From AV40 sp035568175 (lineage in GTDB: Bacteria > Verrucomicrobiota > Verrucomicrobiia > Chthoniobacterales > UBA10450): 64,000 nt of DNA. Shown piece by piece: positions 1 through 7,781 of this stretch; position 1 is the first letter of the stretch; each line of letters opens with the position of its first letter. Both the position numbers and the translations under genes were made by a program. Below the pieces are notes generated by a model. The model was not told the origin of the DNA. It searched no databases and worked only from the letters and a program-made list of their open reading frames with translations. The stretch covers positions 62,001 to 126,000 of the forward strand of contig DATMON010000020.1 in assembly GCA_035568175.1 (NCBI GenBank). The letters run 5' to 3'.

Positions 1-447
1 CGAGCCGTAACTCTTCGTGAATTTTTTCTTTGACTCGGACTCGGTCGATGGCGCGATTGGCGGTTGCTCCGGCGTTGCCGACTTGTCCGGCGCAGGCCCG
101 GCGAAGGAGGATGTTTCCGGCTTTTCTTCAGCGGGAGGTTGCTCCGGTTGCGCCGCGCCCTTGGGAGTCTGTTGCGCAACTTCGACGTAAACCATCTGCA
201 AATTCGAGAGCGTGTTGCGCAGCACCGTCGCTTCTTCATTCGTCAGATTGCCGCGCGTTTTTTCCTGAACCATCGCCAGTTGATCGATGAACATCTTCGC
301 GAGCTCGAGATTCACTTCGCCCTCGCCTGTTTTCGGATTCGGAATCTGACCGAGAAAGAGCGCGGCGTTCTGCGCGTGCATCATCACGAACTCGATGAAG
401 CGCTGGGACAACTCGCCGGTTTGGGTGCTGGTTTGGACTTCAGCCAT
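1..447 (-). CDS. DUF1844 family protein (3' end outside window)
   Basis: The reverse strand reads open from an ATG at 447 to the window edge, 149 codons without a stop. The start region MAEVQTSTQTGELSQRFIEF is followed by a helical stretch containing QIPNPKTGEGEVNLELAKMF, EKTRGNLTNEEATVL and LQMVYVEV, which is the signature of the small DUF1844 family of unknown function. After about residue 95 the chain turns Pro/Glu/Ala-rich, a disordered tail. The gene lies downstream of nothing visible on this strand but is preceded by a seven-base tandem array (455-484) only 7 bp from the ATG, so no Shine-Dalgarno is evident. Family assignment is fairly sure; function is unknown. Confidence 0.8.
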   Translation of the reverse strand, partial: MAEVQTSTQTGELSQRFIEFVMMHAQNAALFLGQIPNPKTGEGEVNLELAKMFIDQLAMVQEKTRGNLTNEEATVLRNTLSNLQMVYVEVAQQTPKGAAQPEQPPAEEKPETSSFAGPAPDKSATPEQPPIAPSTESESKKKFTKSYGS

Positions 448-454
448 AAGAAGA

Positions 455-540
455 AGTGATGAGTGACGGGTGACGAGTGATAAGTTTTATTAGCACAGCC
501 TCACGCCCTCGTCACTTGTCACTGGTCACTTGTCACTTCT
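455..540. repeat. Inverted pair of seven-base tandem arrays (GTGACRA type)
   Basis: The left arm (455-484) is a run of degenerate heptads AGTGATG/AGTGACG/GGTGACG/AGTGATA. The right arm (510-540) is the inverse, built of CGTCACT/TGTCACT/GGTCACT units. They flank about 25 bp. The right arm contains the stop codon of the M16 peptidase (533-535), and the left arm abuts the DUF1844 start. Confidence 0.85.
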
Positions 541-3178
541 TTTTCGGTGGTCGCACCGTAGCTAAAACATACGGTTGATCGCGAAAATATTTTGCGGCCG
601 CCCGCTTGGTCTCATCGAGCGTGACCGCTTCCGTGTCGCGCTCGAGGTTTTTGTAATAGTCGAAACCAAGCCCGTATAGTTCGTCCAACGCGCACTGATA
701 ACCGAACGAATCGTTGCTCTGCATCGCGATTTGATGTTGGCCAATCAATTTCTTTTTCGCGCGAGTGAGCTCTTCGTTGGTCAGACCTTCGTTCGCCAGT
801 TTCCGAATCTCGTCGAGCAACGCCGTTTTCACCGGCTCGATCTTCTCGGGATCGGTCCCGAGATAAAACGTGAACAGTCCGGGAACCAGTCCCTGCATCT
901 GGCTGGCGCCGACGTAATACGCCAGGCCCATTTGCTCGCGAATACGAATGAAAAAGCGCGATCCGAGATCGCTGCTCGCCTCGTCAATCAACTCGAGTGC
1001 ATGGCGATCTTGGTCGAACATGTCCACGCCACGATAGCCAACCATGATCACGCCCTGCGCTTTTTCCTTGTTGCTTTCGACATTCTCAGTTTTGGGGATC
1101 GTCGCGGGCGGGCGAGCATCGGTCAACGCGAGCGAGCCGGACTTCATCTTGCCCAGAGCTTGCTCGAAAAGTTGTTTCACTTCGGCCGCGTTCACGTTTC
1201 CGAAAACTGAGATCACACCGTTTTTTGCGACCAGATACTTGTCGCGAAAGCCGATCAGATCTTTTTGGCTGAGATGCTGGACCGATTCGGGCGAGCCATT
1301 CGAGCGCAAAGCGTAGGGATGATCGGTAAAGAGCGCTTGCCGCAGAATGTTGCGCGCGACGGCCGTCAACTGTTCCTCTTCCTGTTTGATGCCGGCAATC
1401 TGAACTTCTTTTTCGCGCGCGACCGCGTTTTCCGGAAAGTTCGCGTTCAGCAAAACGTCGGACAACAAATCGACGCCGGTCTTCAGGTCCGGTTTCATCA
1501 CATGAGCCGAGACGCTCATGCTGTTGTTGCCGGCGTCGCTCGAGATTGATCCGCCAATGGCTTCGATCTGATTCGCGATTTGCTCAGCGGTGCGCGTCTT
1601 TGTGCCTTTGAGGAGAACGCGAGCGATCAGACGCGTGATTCCATTCGTCTCCTGAGTTTCGGCCAGCAAACCGCTTCGAAAAACGGCGCTCATCGAAACC
1701 AACGGCAAGCGAGGATCTTCGCGCACGAGCAAACGCAGACCGTTGGAAAGCTCGAATTTCTGAATCTCGGCGACCGCTGCCGGCTTTGAAACTTCCTCTT
1801 TCGCCCCGAGGGAACCTTTGGGATTCAGCGACGTAACGGTCAGGTTTTGATCGACTAGATATTTCGCGGCGACGCGGTGAATATCGTCCAAGGTTACTTT
1901 TTGGATGGCCGCCAGATAATCGCGGCTGAAATTCAGGTTCCGAGTGAGCAACCAGTTTGTTCCGAGATCGGATGCCTGGCCGCGCATTGTCGTGAGGGCA
2001 TCGAGATGATGACTGAGCGACATTTTTTTCGCTTTCATCAATTCATCCGCGGTCGCGCCGGCCTGTTTCACTTCGGCAATGATTTGCAAGATCAACTTCT
2101 CGGCATCGTCACGTTTCTTTGGATCGACCGTTGCGTCCACGCCGAGCAATCCGGGATCGCCTGGTGTGTAGGAAAAGGCCGTGACGCTGAAGGCGAGGCC
2201 AGTCTGTTCCCGAACACGCCGATACAAGCGCGAGCTGCGTCCTTCACCCAGAATGCTGGAAAGTAGATCAAGCGCGGGAACGTCCGGGTGGGTGATTTCG
2301 GGAATGTGCCAGGCCAACGACAGCCGGCTTAGTTCGGTCGCGAATTCGTTATGAACTTCGCGCCGGCCGAGTTGCGGCGGTTCTTCCGGAACAAACACCG
2401 GCTTGAGCGATTTCTCCGGATAACTTTTGAAAAAATCTGCCAGCTGTTGGTGAATTTTTTCTGCATCGACATCGCCCACCACGATGAAGGTGAGATTGTT
2501 CGGGACGTAACGCGATTTGTAATACTGCATCACCTGCTCCTGGGTGAGCTGATTATAAATTTCCATCTCACCGATTACAGGCAACCGATACGGATGTCGC
2601 TGATAGGCGGTCGCGAAAAGGAGCAAGCCAGCCTGACGATCGGGATCGTCATAGCCCATCGCGAACTCGCGACGAATGACTTCCTGTTCCTTGGCGTATT
2701 CTTCCGGCGCCAGCGTTGAATTCATCATCGCGTCAGACAAAATCGCGAGCGCCGTCTGAACTCCATCTTTCGGGACGTCGATCCAGAAAACCGTGCGATC
2801 GAACGAAGTGTAAGCGTTGATGTAACCGCCCACGTCCTGGATTTTTTGCGCGATCGCATTGCTCGATTGCGTTTTGGTTCCCTTGAAGAGCATGTGCTCG
2901 AGAATGTGCGAGAGACCAGCGCCCAATTTCTCGTCCTCGTAAATGCTGCCGGTGGCGCACCACGCCTGGACACTTGCCACAGGGGCGCTCCGATCCTCTT
3001 GCACGATCAGCGTCAGACCATCGGGCAGGACCCATTTTTGCACCGAGCTCGGCGGAAAAGAAATCACATCGGATTTCTCGCCGTTCGTCGTTGATGACAG
3101 CTGAGTTTCTTTAGAGCAGTTCACCATGCTAAACGCGATTGCACAAACTAGCGCCATTCGCGGCGCTCCGCCCATCAT
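533..3178 (-). CDS. M16 family zinc peptidase (insulinase/PqqL-like), lipoprotein
   Basis: 881 residues with two M16 halves. A signal peptide ends in lipobox VNC (Cys21), so it is probably anchored in the outer membrane or periplasm. The N-terminal half carries the inverted zinc motif HILEH at residues 91-95 and a downstream Glu region (KEQEVIRREF), so it should be catalytic. The C-terminal half has the same fold pattern (LSNGLRLLVRED, ARVLLKGTKTRT) but no HxxEH, as expected for the non-catalytic M16 partner domain. Such enzymes degrade peptides or misfolded segments in the periplasm. The start overlaps the end of the Minf_1886 gene by ATGA, so the two are translationally coupled. The last codons and stop lie in a repeat arm. 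Confidence 0.93.
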   Translation of the reverse strand: MMGGAPRMALVCAIAFSMVNCSKETQLSSTTNGEKSDVISFPPSSVQKWVLPDGLTLIVQEDRSAPVASVQAWCATGSIYEDEKLGAGLSHILEHMLFKGTKTQSSNAIAQKIQDVGGYINAYTSFDRTVFWIDVPKDGVQTALAILSDAMMNSTLAPEEYAKEQEVIRREFAMGYDDPDRQAGLLLFATAYQRHPYRLPVIGEMEIYNQLTQEQVMQYYKSRYVPNNLTFIVVGDVDAEKIHQQLADFFKSYPEKSLKPVFVPEEPPQLGRREVHNEFATELSRLSLAWHIPEITHPDVPALDLLSSILGEGRSSRLYRRVREQTGLAFSVTAFSYTPGDPGLLGVDATVDPKKRDDAEKLILQIIAEVKQAGATADELMKAKKMSLSHHLDALTTMRGQASDLGTNWLLTRNLNFSRDYLAAIQKVTLDDIHRVAAKYLVDQNLTVTSLNPKGSLGAKEEVSKPAAVAEIQKFELSNGLRLLVREDPRLPLVSMSAVFRSGLLAETQETNGITRLIARVLLKGTKTRTAEQIANQIEAIGGSISSDAGNNSMSVSAHVMKPDLKTGVDLLSDVLLNANFPENAVAREKEVQIAGIKQEEEQLTAVARNILRQALFTDHPYALRSNGSPESVQHLSQKDLIGFRDKYLVAKNGVISVFGNVNAAEVKQLFEQALGKMKSGSLALTDARPPATIPKTENVESNKEKAQGVIMVGYRGVDMFDQDRHALELIDEASSDLGSRFFIRIREQMGLAYYVGASQMQGLVPGLFTFYLGTDPEKIEPVKTALLDEIRKLANEGLTNEELTRAKKKLIGQHQIAMQSNDSFGYQCALDELYGLGFDYYKNLERDTEAVTLDETKRAAAKYFRDQPYVLATVRPPKKK

Positions 3179-3606
3179 ACAGTTTTGGGCGCCGGTAAAC
3201 TTTTGGGGATTTCAGTTTTCTTTTCCGGAGCGTACGGCTTCACGAACGCGTCCTGAAAATCGTAAACCGCCTTGAAATCTTGGATCGAATCTTCGTCGGT
3301 CTTGCCGAAAATTCCGGCGCCGATGAGATTGAAGACCATGTGACCGATGTCTTCGCAGGAATGAATCCCCCAGCTATCGAAGACCGTCACCACCATCGGT
3401 CCAAATTCCTTGAGCGCGTATTGCCTGACCCCTTCGAGTAACTCCGGTCCTGAGACATGCCGCACAGCTGTCCCCTTCGCTTTCTTTTGCTGCTTGGTTG
3501 TGAAATCGAGCGAGTCGCGCAAAAAGACATAGGCCTCGCGCTGGTAACGCGGGTCGCTCGCCACGATCGAATCGAGGGCTTCGGCAAATCCAATCTTCTG
3601 CATCAA
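3175..3606 (-). CDS. Minf_1886 family protein (Verrucomicrobia/Planctomycetes-restricted)
   Basis: 143 residues with DPRYQREAYVFLRDSLDFT, HVSGPELLEGVRQYALKEFG, WGIHSCEDIGHMVFNLI and the KTDEDSIQDFKAVYDFQDAF segment. These are the conserved blocks of a family known almost only from Verrucomicrobia and Planctomycetes, of unknown function. It is a soluble protein without a signal peptide. It precedes the M16 peptidase in an operon with a 4-bp overlap. Useful mainly as a lineage marker. Confidence 0.88.
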   Translation of the reverse strand: MMQKIGFAEALDSIVASDPRYQREAYVFLRDSLDFTTKQQKKAKGTAVRHVSGPELLEGVRQYALKEFGPMVVTVFDSWGIHSCEDIGHMVFNLIGAGIFGKTDEDSIQDFKAVYDFQDAFVKPYAPEKKTEIPKSLPAPKTV

Positions 3607-3716
3607 GAAAAACGCGCAGCTTTAACTGCGACGACTATCTTAATGAGAAACTTCGGAATGAGCAACTGCTCGCAAGATCGATCCGCCGCCGGACGGATTC
3701 GCCGTGGCGAACAATC

Positions 3717-5009
3717 CTAGAACTCCGCTTCCATCGCGTCGAGATAGGCGGAATACGCATCGTTCCTGTGCCCGGTCGCAGGAACGACTCCGCTCGAAGT
3801 GTTGAGGTAATCCTCAAAGAGACCGCTCCGCGTCGACAGTTGCGTGGCCTCGAACCAGTTGAGGTAATCGTCCACTTGAGTCATTCGCGCGGACAGTTTT
3901 GCGCGCAAAATTTTCAATTCGGCCAGCCGTGCAACTACGGGGCGATTTTTTCCGAGCGCAAGCTGGGCGGCGAGTTGCTGATAATTCTGGACGACCGAGT
4001 GCAGCACCGGATTGCCGTTCGCAGCCAGAAGCATCAATTGCTCACTGAATTTTTGAAGAGCCAGTCGCTGCGCCGGAGTCGGCTTCCTTTGGCAAAGATC
4101 TTCGAACAATAAGGATTTATCCCGATCGTCGGCTCGCGGAAATTTTGTCCGCAAAAGATCGACGAGCTTTTCATCCGTTTGCGAAAAAGTCAGAAGATCG
4201 GTGCGCCCTGAACTCTTGACCTCCGCAATCTTCGATCTCCAAATTTCTCCGTCGCTTCCAGCGAGTTGCGGAAATGTCGCCTCCAAATCGGCCAGCGGAC
4301 CATTTGACGCGAACGAGAGATTGTCGATGTAACGGCCGAGGCGCGCATGCCCATCCGGGCTTTCGATGAGCAATTGCACCAGCGCGAACGAATACGCGCG
4401 AAAGAGCAATCGGCCGGCGGGTTCGAGTAATTCGACCCGCTGGCGCAAAAATTCGTCGAGCGGCGTGATCCGCTCCGATACCGCTAGCGCGTTGATGAGC
4501 GATGCGCGATCACGATTCGGCGTCAGCGCCAGCAAACCTTCCACCAGCCAGCCCGGCGGCTCGACATAAACATCGCCCGGTGCAATCGCGGTTTGATTGC
4601 GATAAATCATTTCGAGCAGAATCGCGCGCAAAAGTTCACGTTCCGTCGCCGCGGAATTTATTTCCCCTGAAATGGCAAGATCGAGTTGTAGCTTCAAACC
4701 GGAACCGGTTTGACTAAGACGCAAGGCAGCACTTGGAATTTCCGGCAGATTCGGCGCCCGCGATTGCAAATTAATAACACTCGCGGTGACCCATTGATCG
4801 CGGCATTGCAAAAGAGCGAGCAGATTGGCTTTGCTGCGCTCCGCCAGAGCGGAGACCGCCCCGCGCCACGCCGCATCGCCGCCATAAATAACGAATTGGC
4901 CGGAGGGACTGACGCTTCGCTCAATTGGTGTCGCGGCGACTGAATCGAACACCAAAATCGACAATCCAAGAAGAGCAGCCGGGAAAATTCGGCGAATTTC
5001 GGGGGTCAC
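3717..5009 (-). CDS. Secreted protein of unknown function, degenerate peptidase-MA-like centre
   Basis: 430 residues starting with a signal peptide (hydrophobic stretch about residues 9-26, ending VAATPIERS). I do not recognise a named family. The middle segment LLRAILLEMIYRN followed by PPGWLVEGLLAL resembles the gluzincin arrangement HExxH ... PxWLxEG seen in peptidase-MA-like proteins, but the zinc-binding HExxH is replaced by ILLEMIY, so a peptidase activity is unlikely. The C-terminal half is helical. It is divergent from the 5138 gene with 128 bp between them. Probably periplasmic. Confidence 0.7.
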   Translation of the reverse strand: MTPEIRRIFPAALLGLSILVFDSVAATPIERSVSPSGQFVIYGGDAAWRGAVSALAERSKANLLALLQCRDQWVTASVINLQSRAPNLPEIPSAALRLSQTGSGLKLQLDLAISGEINSAATERELLRAILLEMIYRNQTAIAPGDVYVEPPGWLVEGLLALTPNRDRASLINALAVSERITPLDEFLRQRVELLEPAGRLLFRAYSFALVQLLIESPDGHARLGRYIDNLSFASNGPLADLEATFPQLAGSDGEIWRSKIAEVKSSGRTDLLTFSQTDEKLVDLLRTKFPRADDRDKSLLFEDLCQRKPTPAQRLALQKFSEQLMLLAANGNPVLHSVVQNYQQLAAQLALGKNRPVVARLAELKILRAKLSARMTQVDDYLNWFEATQLSTRSGLFEDYLNTSSGVVPATGHRNDAYSAYLDAMEAEF

Positions 5010-5137
5010 AAACAGTTTCTCGCGAGAATAGTTGCCCGCCGCGCTCCGTGGCGAGCACGATTGCCAAATTTTTATGCAAAAAAAGTGAAACTCTGAGCTG
5101 TTCGTAACGTCTAATTTCTAGAACGAAAAACAGGCTT

Positions 5138-5770
5138 ATGAACACAAAACGCATACTAACAAGCGTGGTCACAGGGTTGATCTTGACCGGGTCGCTGGCA
5201 ATAGCGGCCCCAGGGAATGACCGAGCCGGCTCGAAAGCAAATGTCCGGGCGGCAAAACAGACCACAACGATGACAACCGGCGGAAACGCCGCGGTCCGAA
5301 CTCGCAGTTTCGCAACCGGCGGAAATACAGCCGTGGCTCGAACGGGGACCGCTAGCAACCGAACAGTTTACGCAGGCGGCAGCAGATATGGATATAGCTA
5401 CCCGTACCGCTCATATGGTTATGGCTACGGCTACCCGTATTACTCGTACGGCCCGTCCGTTTCATTTGGATTCGGCTACCCGTACTGGTACGGCTATTAC
5501 CCCTACGGTTACTCCAGTTATTACCCGTACGACTACAGCTACGGCTACTACGGTTATAACCGGCCCGGGTACGACACCTACGGAAACGGATCAATTGTGA
5601 TCCAGGTTCAATCGCGACTGGCGCGAGCTGGTTACTATCACGGTGCGATCGATGGAGCGATGGGACCGCGCACGCATTACGCTATTCGCGCTTACGAACG
5701 CGACCATGGTCTTCGGATGGACGGCGTGATCAGCGGACAGCTTTTGCGGAACATGGGTTTCCGTTATTAG
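5138..5770 (+). CDS. Secreted Tyr/Gly-rich protein with C-terminal peptidoglycan-binding domain
   Basis: 210 residues. An N-terminal signal peptide (about residues 1-24, LTGSLAIAAPGND) is followed by a Thr/Ala/Arg segment and then about 75 residues dominated by Tyr, Gly, Ser and Pro (repeats of YGYSYPYR and YGYGYPYY type). The last 60 residues are a peptidoglycan-binding-1 fold: VIQVQSRLARAGYYHGAIDG, GPRTHYAIRAYERDHGL and DGVISGQLL. The layout suggests an envelope protein that binds murein through its C-terminus and displays a low-complexity surface segment. Stand-alone gene followed by a hairpin terminator. Confidence 0.85.
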   Translation: MNTKRILTSVVTGLILTGSLAIAAPGNDRAGSKANVRAAKQTTTMTTGGNAAVRTRSFATGGNTAVARTGTASNRTVYAGGSRYGYSYPYRSYGYGYGYPYYSYGPSVSFGFGYPYWYGYYPYGYSSYYPYDYSYGYYGYNRPGYDTYGNGSIVIQVQSRLARAGYYHGAIDGAMGPRTHYAIRAYERDHGLRMDGVISGQLLRNMGFRY

Positions 5771-5821
5771 CGAAAACTAAAACAGATTGAGTGATTGGTT
5801 GGTTGGCCGGCGAGTCCGATG

Positions 5822-5854
5822 GAGAAATGGCGGGCTCCCGGCCATTTCCGTTTT
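5822..5854. terminator. Hairpin terminator between convergent genes
   Basis: Arms GAAATGGCGGG and CCGGCCATTTC form a GC-rich stem with a CTC loop, followed on the + strand by CGTTTT. It lies between the + gene ending at 5770 and the - gene ending at 5853 and could serve the + gene well, the - gene less clearly. Confidence 0.65.
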
Positions 5855-6596
5855 AACGAGTCGGCGGCGTAATCGTAACGCTGCCGTCGTGGAAGCTCAC
5901 TGCTCCCATTTTTCCGATCAACTTGCGCTCGCGGTCCAGCGCCGACCACAAATCGGCAAAAATGATGTCGCCGAATCTCATAATCGCCGGATGAACCGGC
6001 AGCCGGCCGATCCAGCCGCCGACATTTGTGGCCGAAATTTTCCCCGCGCCCGTATCGATGCGATACGATGTGCGACTGAAGATCGAATAACCGAAGAGCG
6101 AGCGTTCGATCGCCATCGTGCACGCTCCTTCGCGAAAAGAAGCGGTCGCGCGCACGAAATCGAGCAGCGGCTTGTTCAGCGCCTTTTTCTTGCCCGCTAA
6201 TCGGTAGGCCAGATAAGCGTTAATCTGATCTTGAGAATATTCCAACGGGCCCGCCTTCTGAAACGAAGCCGCGTTTTCCAAATCGAGATCCACTTGTGTC
6301 GGCGCAGTTTTCGTTGGTGGTGGAAGGTCCGGCGGCAGTGCGATTTCCACCAGCGCGGCGACGACCGCGGCAGCTAAAGCCAGTTTACTGATCGCAAAGA
6401 AATTCTGCCGGGCCTTGTTCGGCGGTCCCAACATTTTCTGCAAACGCCGACGCGCTTCTTCCTGCGGGTCCTGCGTTTTTTGCGCGGCCACAACAGAACG
6501 GTCAAGGCGCTCGCCACAATTGTGGCAGTAGATACGCTCGGCTTCGTTTTCGTGCCGGCACTCCGCGCAAACCAATCTCGTCATTGTTGTTGTCAT
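5853..6596 (-). CDS. Zinc-ribbon membrane protein, unknown function
   Basis: 247 residues. An N-terminal zinc ribbon (CAECRHENEAERIYCHNCGE, residues about 10-29) precedes a cytoplasmic basic stretch, one transmembrane helix (ALAAAVVAALVEIAL, about residue 70) and an extracytoplasmic C-terminal domain with YSQDQINAYLAYRL, FGYSIFSRTSYRI and IGRLPVHPAIMRF. This topology suggests a sensor-like or assembly protein, but nothing indicates its ligand. The start overlaps the FmdB-like gene by ATGA. Confidence 0.75.
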   Translation of the reverse strand: MTTTMTRLVCAECRHENEAERIYCHNCGERLDRSVVAAQKTQDPQEEARRRLQKMLGPPNKARQNFFAISKLALAAAVVAALVEIALPPDLPPPTKTAPTQVDLDLENAASFQKAGPLEYSQDQINAYLAYRLAGKKKALNKPLLDFVRATASFREGACTMAIERSLFGYSIFSRTSYRIDTGAGKISATNVGGWIGRLPVHPAIMRFGDIIFADLWSALDRERKLIGKMGAVSFHDGSVTITPPTR

Positions 6597-6940
6597 GGAG
6601 CCAATTCCTTTTTCGGTTTATTCGGTGAGGCTGATGTCGATGTTTTCGCCGGCGACGTCTTCGATTCTTTGCCAGCGCCAGATTTTTCGACTGGAGCGGT
6701 GGGCGCTTCTTTCTTGGCCGCTTCCTGGTAGGCTTTGCTCCGATAATCGGTGCTGTAAAAACCGGAGCCTTTGAAAATAATCCCCGCGCCGGTGCCAAGA
6801 AGACGCTTCACTTTGCCGTGGCCCCATTTCGGGAGACGGCAAAGGTCCTTCGGACATTCCTGAAGCGGTTCGTCGCGCATCGATTGAAACATCTCAAAAT
6901 TTTTATCGCACTTCCGGCAGTGATACTCGTAAGTCGGCAT
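6593..6940 (-). CDS. FmdB-family zinc ribbon protein
   Basis: The start is placed at the ATG encoding MPTYEYHCRKCDKNFEMFQS, the standard FmdB N-terminus, rather than nine codons upstream; a GAGG sits 9-12 bp before it. Zinc ligands are C8xxC11 and a second pair near CPKDLC. The family continues with VKRLLGTGAGIIFKGSGFY. The tail (residues about 80-115) is Lys/Ser/Pro/Ala-rich. FmdB-like proteins are small putative regulators of unproven role. First gene of a two-gene operon with the zinc-ribbon membrane protein. Confidence 0.85.
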   Translation of the reverse strand: MPTYEYHCRKCDKNFEMFQSMRDEPLQECPKDLCRLPKWGHGKVKRLLGTGAGIIFKGSGFYSTDYRSKAYQEAAKKEAPTAPVEKSGAGKESKTSPAKTSTSASPNKPKKELAP

Positions 6941-7068
6941 GCCGAAACGCTGCCTCGAAGAAAGCACAATTCAAGCCGCGGAAAGGGCGGAAATTGGCCG
7001 GTTCTGCCCACGCCGCACCTCTTGACTTTGGATGCGCCATCGGTGAAGGGTTCGACCGAAAAGTTTTT

Positions 7069-7680
7069 ATGCGTTCTTCATTTTATCGGCTGTGTCTTTT
7101 ATCACTCTTCGCAACGTCGTCGGGTTTGATCGTGACCAGCTGTGAGGAAGACGTCCGCTATTCGGGACAGACCCAATATCTGGGCGGCGTTCACGGTAAT
7201 GCTCCAACTACCGGCGCGCCGGCCGACAGCGTCTCCTATTGGGATGGCGACCACATTGGCGGCAAGCCGTCGGTGAAAATCAGCATCAAAGAACAGCGAG
7301 CCTATTTTTACAAAAACGGAATGCTGGTTGGAATTTCGCAGCTCTCGACCGGACGCGAAGGCTTGAATACACCCTCCGGTCATTTCTCGATTATCCAAAA
7401 AGACATCAACCATGTTTCAACCAAATACGGCGACTTCGTTGACGATGCCGGAAACGTCGTGATGCCGAACGTCTCGGTTGACGACAAGAAACCCCCGGGC
7501 ACGCATTTCAAAGGCGCCCCCATGCCTTACTTTATGCGCATCGTCGACGGTGTCGGGATGCACGCTGGATATCTTCCTGGCTACCCTGCGTCCCACGGTT
7601 GTATCCGAATGCCGCAATTCATGGCCGAAAATTTCTTCAAATCGGTTGCCACCGGTACTCCGGTCACGATCACGAATTAA
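7069..7680 (+). CDS. L,D-transpeptidase (YkuD domain) lipoprotein
   Basis: The start is chosen at the ATG encoding MRSSFYRLCLLSLFATSSG, which gives a signal peptide with lipobox VTSC; an in-frame start 25 codons upstream would bury it. The YkuD catalytic motif is YPASHGCIRMP near the C-terminus, with Cys as nucleophile. An upstream block VKISIKEQRAYFYKNGMLVG is the typical first strand pair of the fold. These enzymes make 3-3 crosslinks in peptidoglycan or attach lipoproteins to it, outside the inner membrane. Followed by a GGAG-type repeat and mfd. Confidence 0.9.
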   Translation: MRSSFYRLCLLSLFATSSGLIVTSCEEDVRYSGQTQYLGGVHGNAPTTGAPADSVSYWDGDHIGGKPSVKISIKEQRAYFYKNGMLVGISQLSTGREGLNTPSGHFSIIQKDINHVSTKYGDFVDDAGNVVMPNVSVDDKKPPGTHFKGAPMPYFMRIVDGVGMHAGYLPGYPASHGCIRMPQFMAENFFKSVATGTPVTITN

Positions 7681-7682
7681 AA

Positions 7683-7743
7683 TGGAGGGGGCCGCGCTGT
7701 CGGCGCCCAAAACTTCGGGGACACCACAGCGCGTCTCCCTCCA
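7683..7743. repeat. GGAG-type REP-like inverted repeat
   Basis: The element begins TGGAGGGGGCCGCGCTGTCG, has GCGCCC in the middle, and ends in the inverse half GCGCGTCTCCCTCCA. The same unit (TGGAGGGAnnCGCGCnGTCG..) recurs at 53934-53966 and, in frame, inside tsaB (22956-23036). It fills most of the gap between the L,D-transpeptidase and mfd. Confidence 0.8.
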
Positions 7744-7781
7744 ATCTTTTGAAGCTTCGCCACTTTCGGCGAAAGTTCGCC

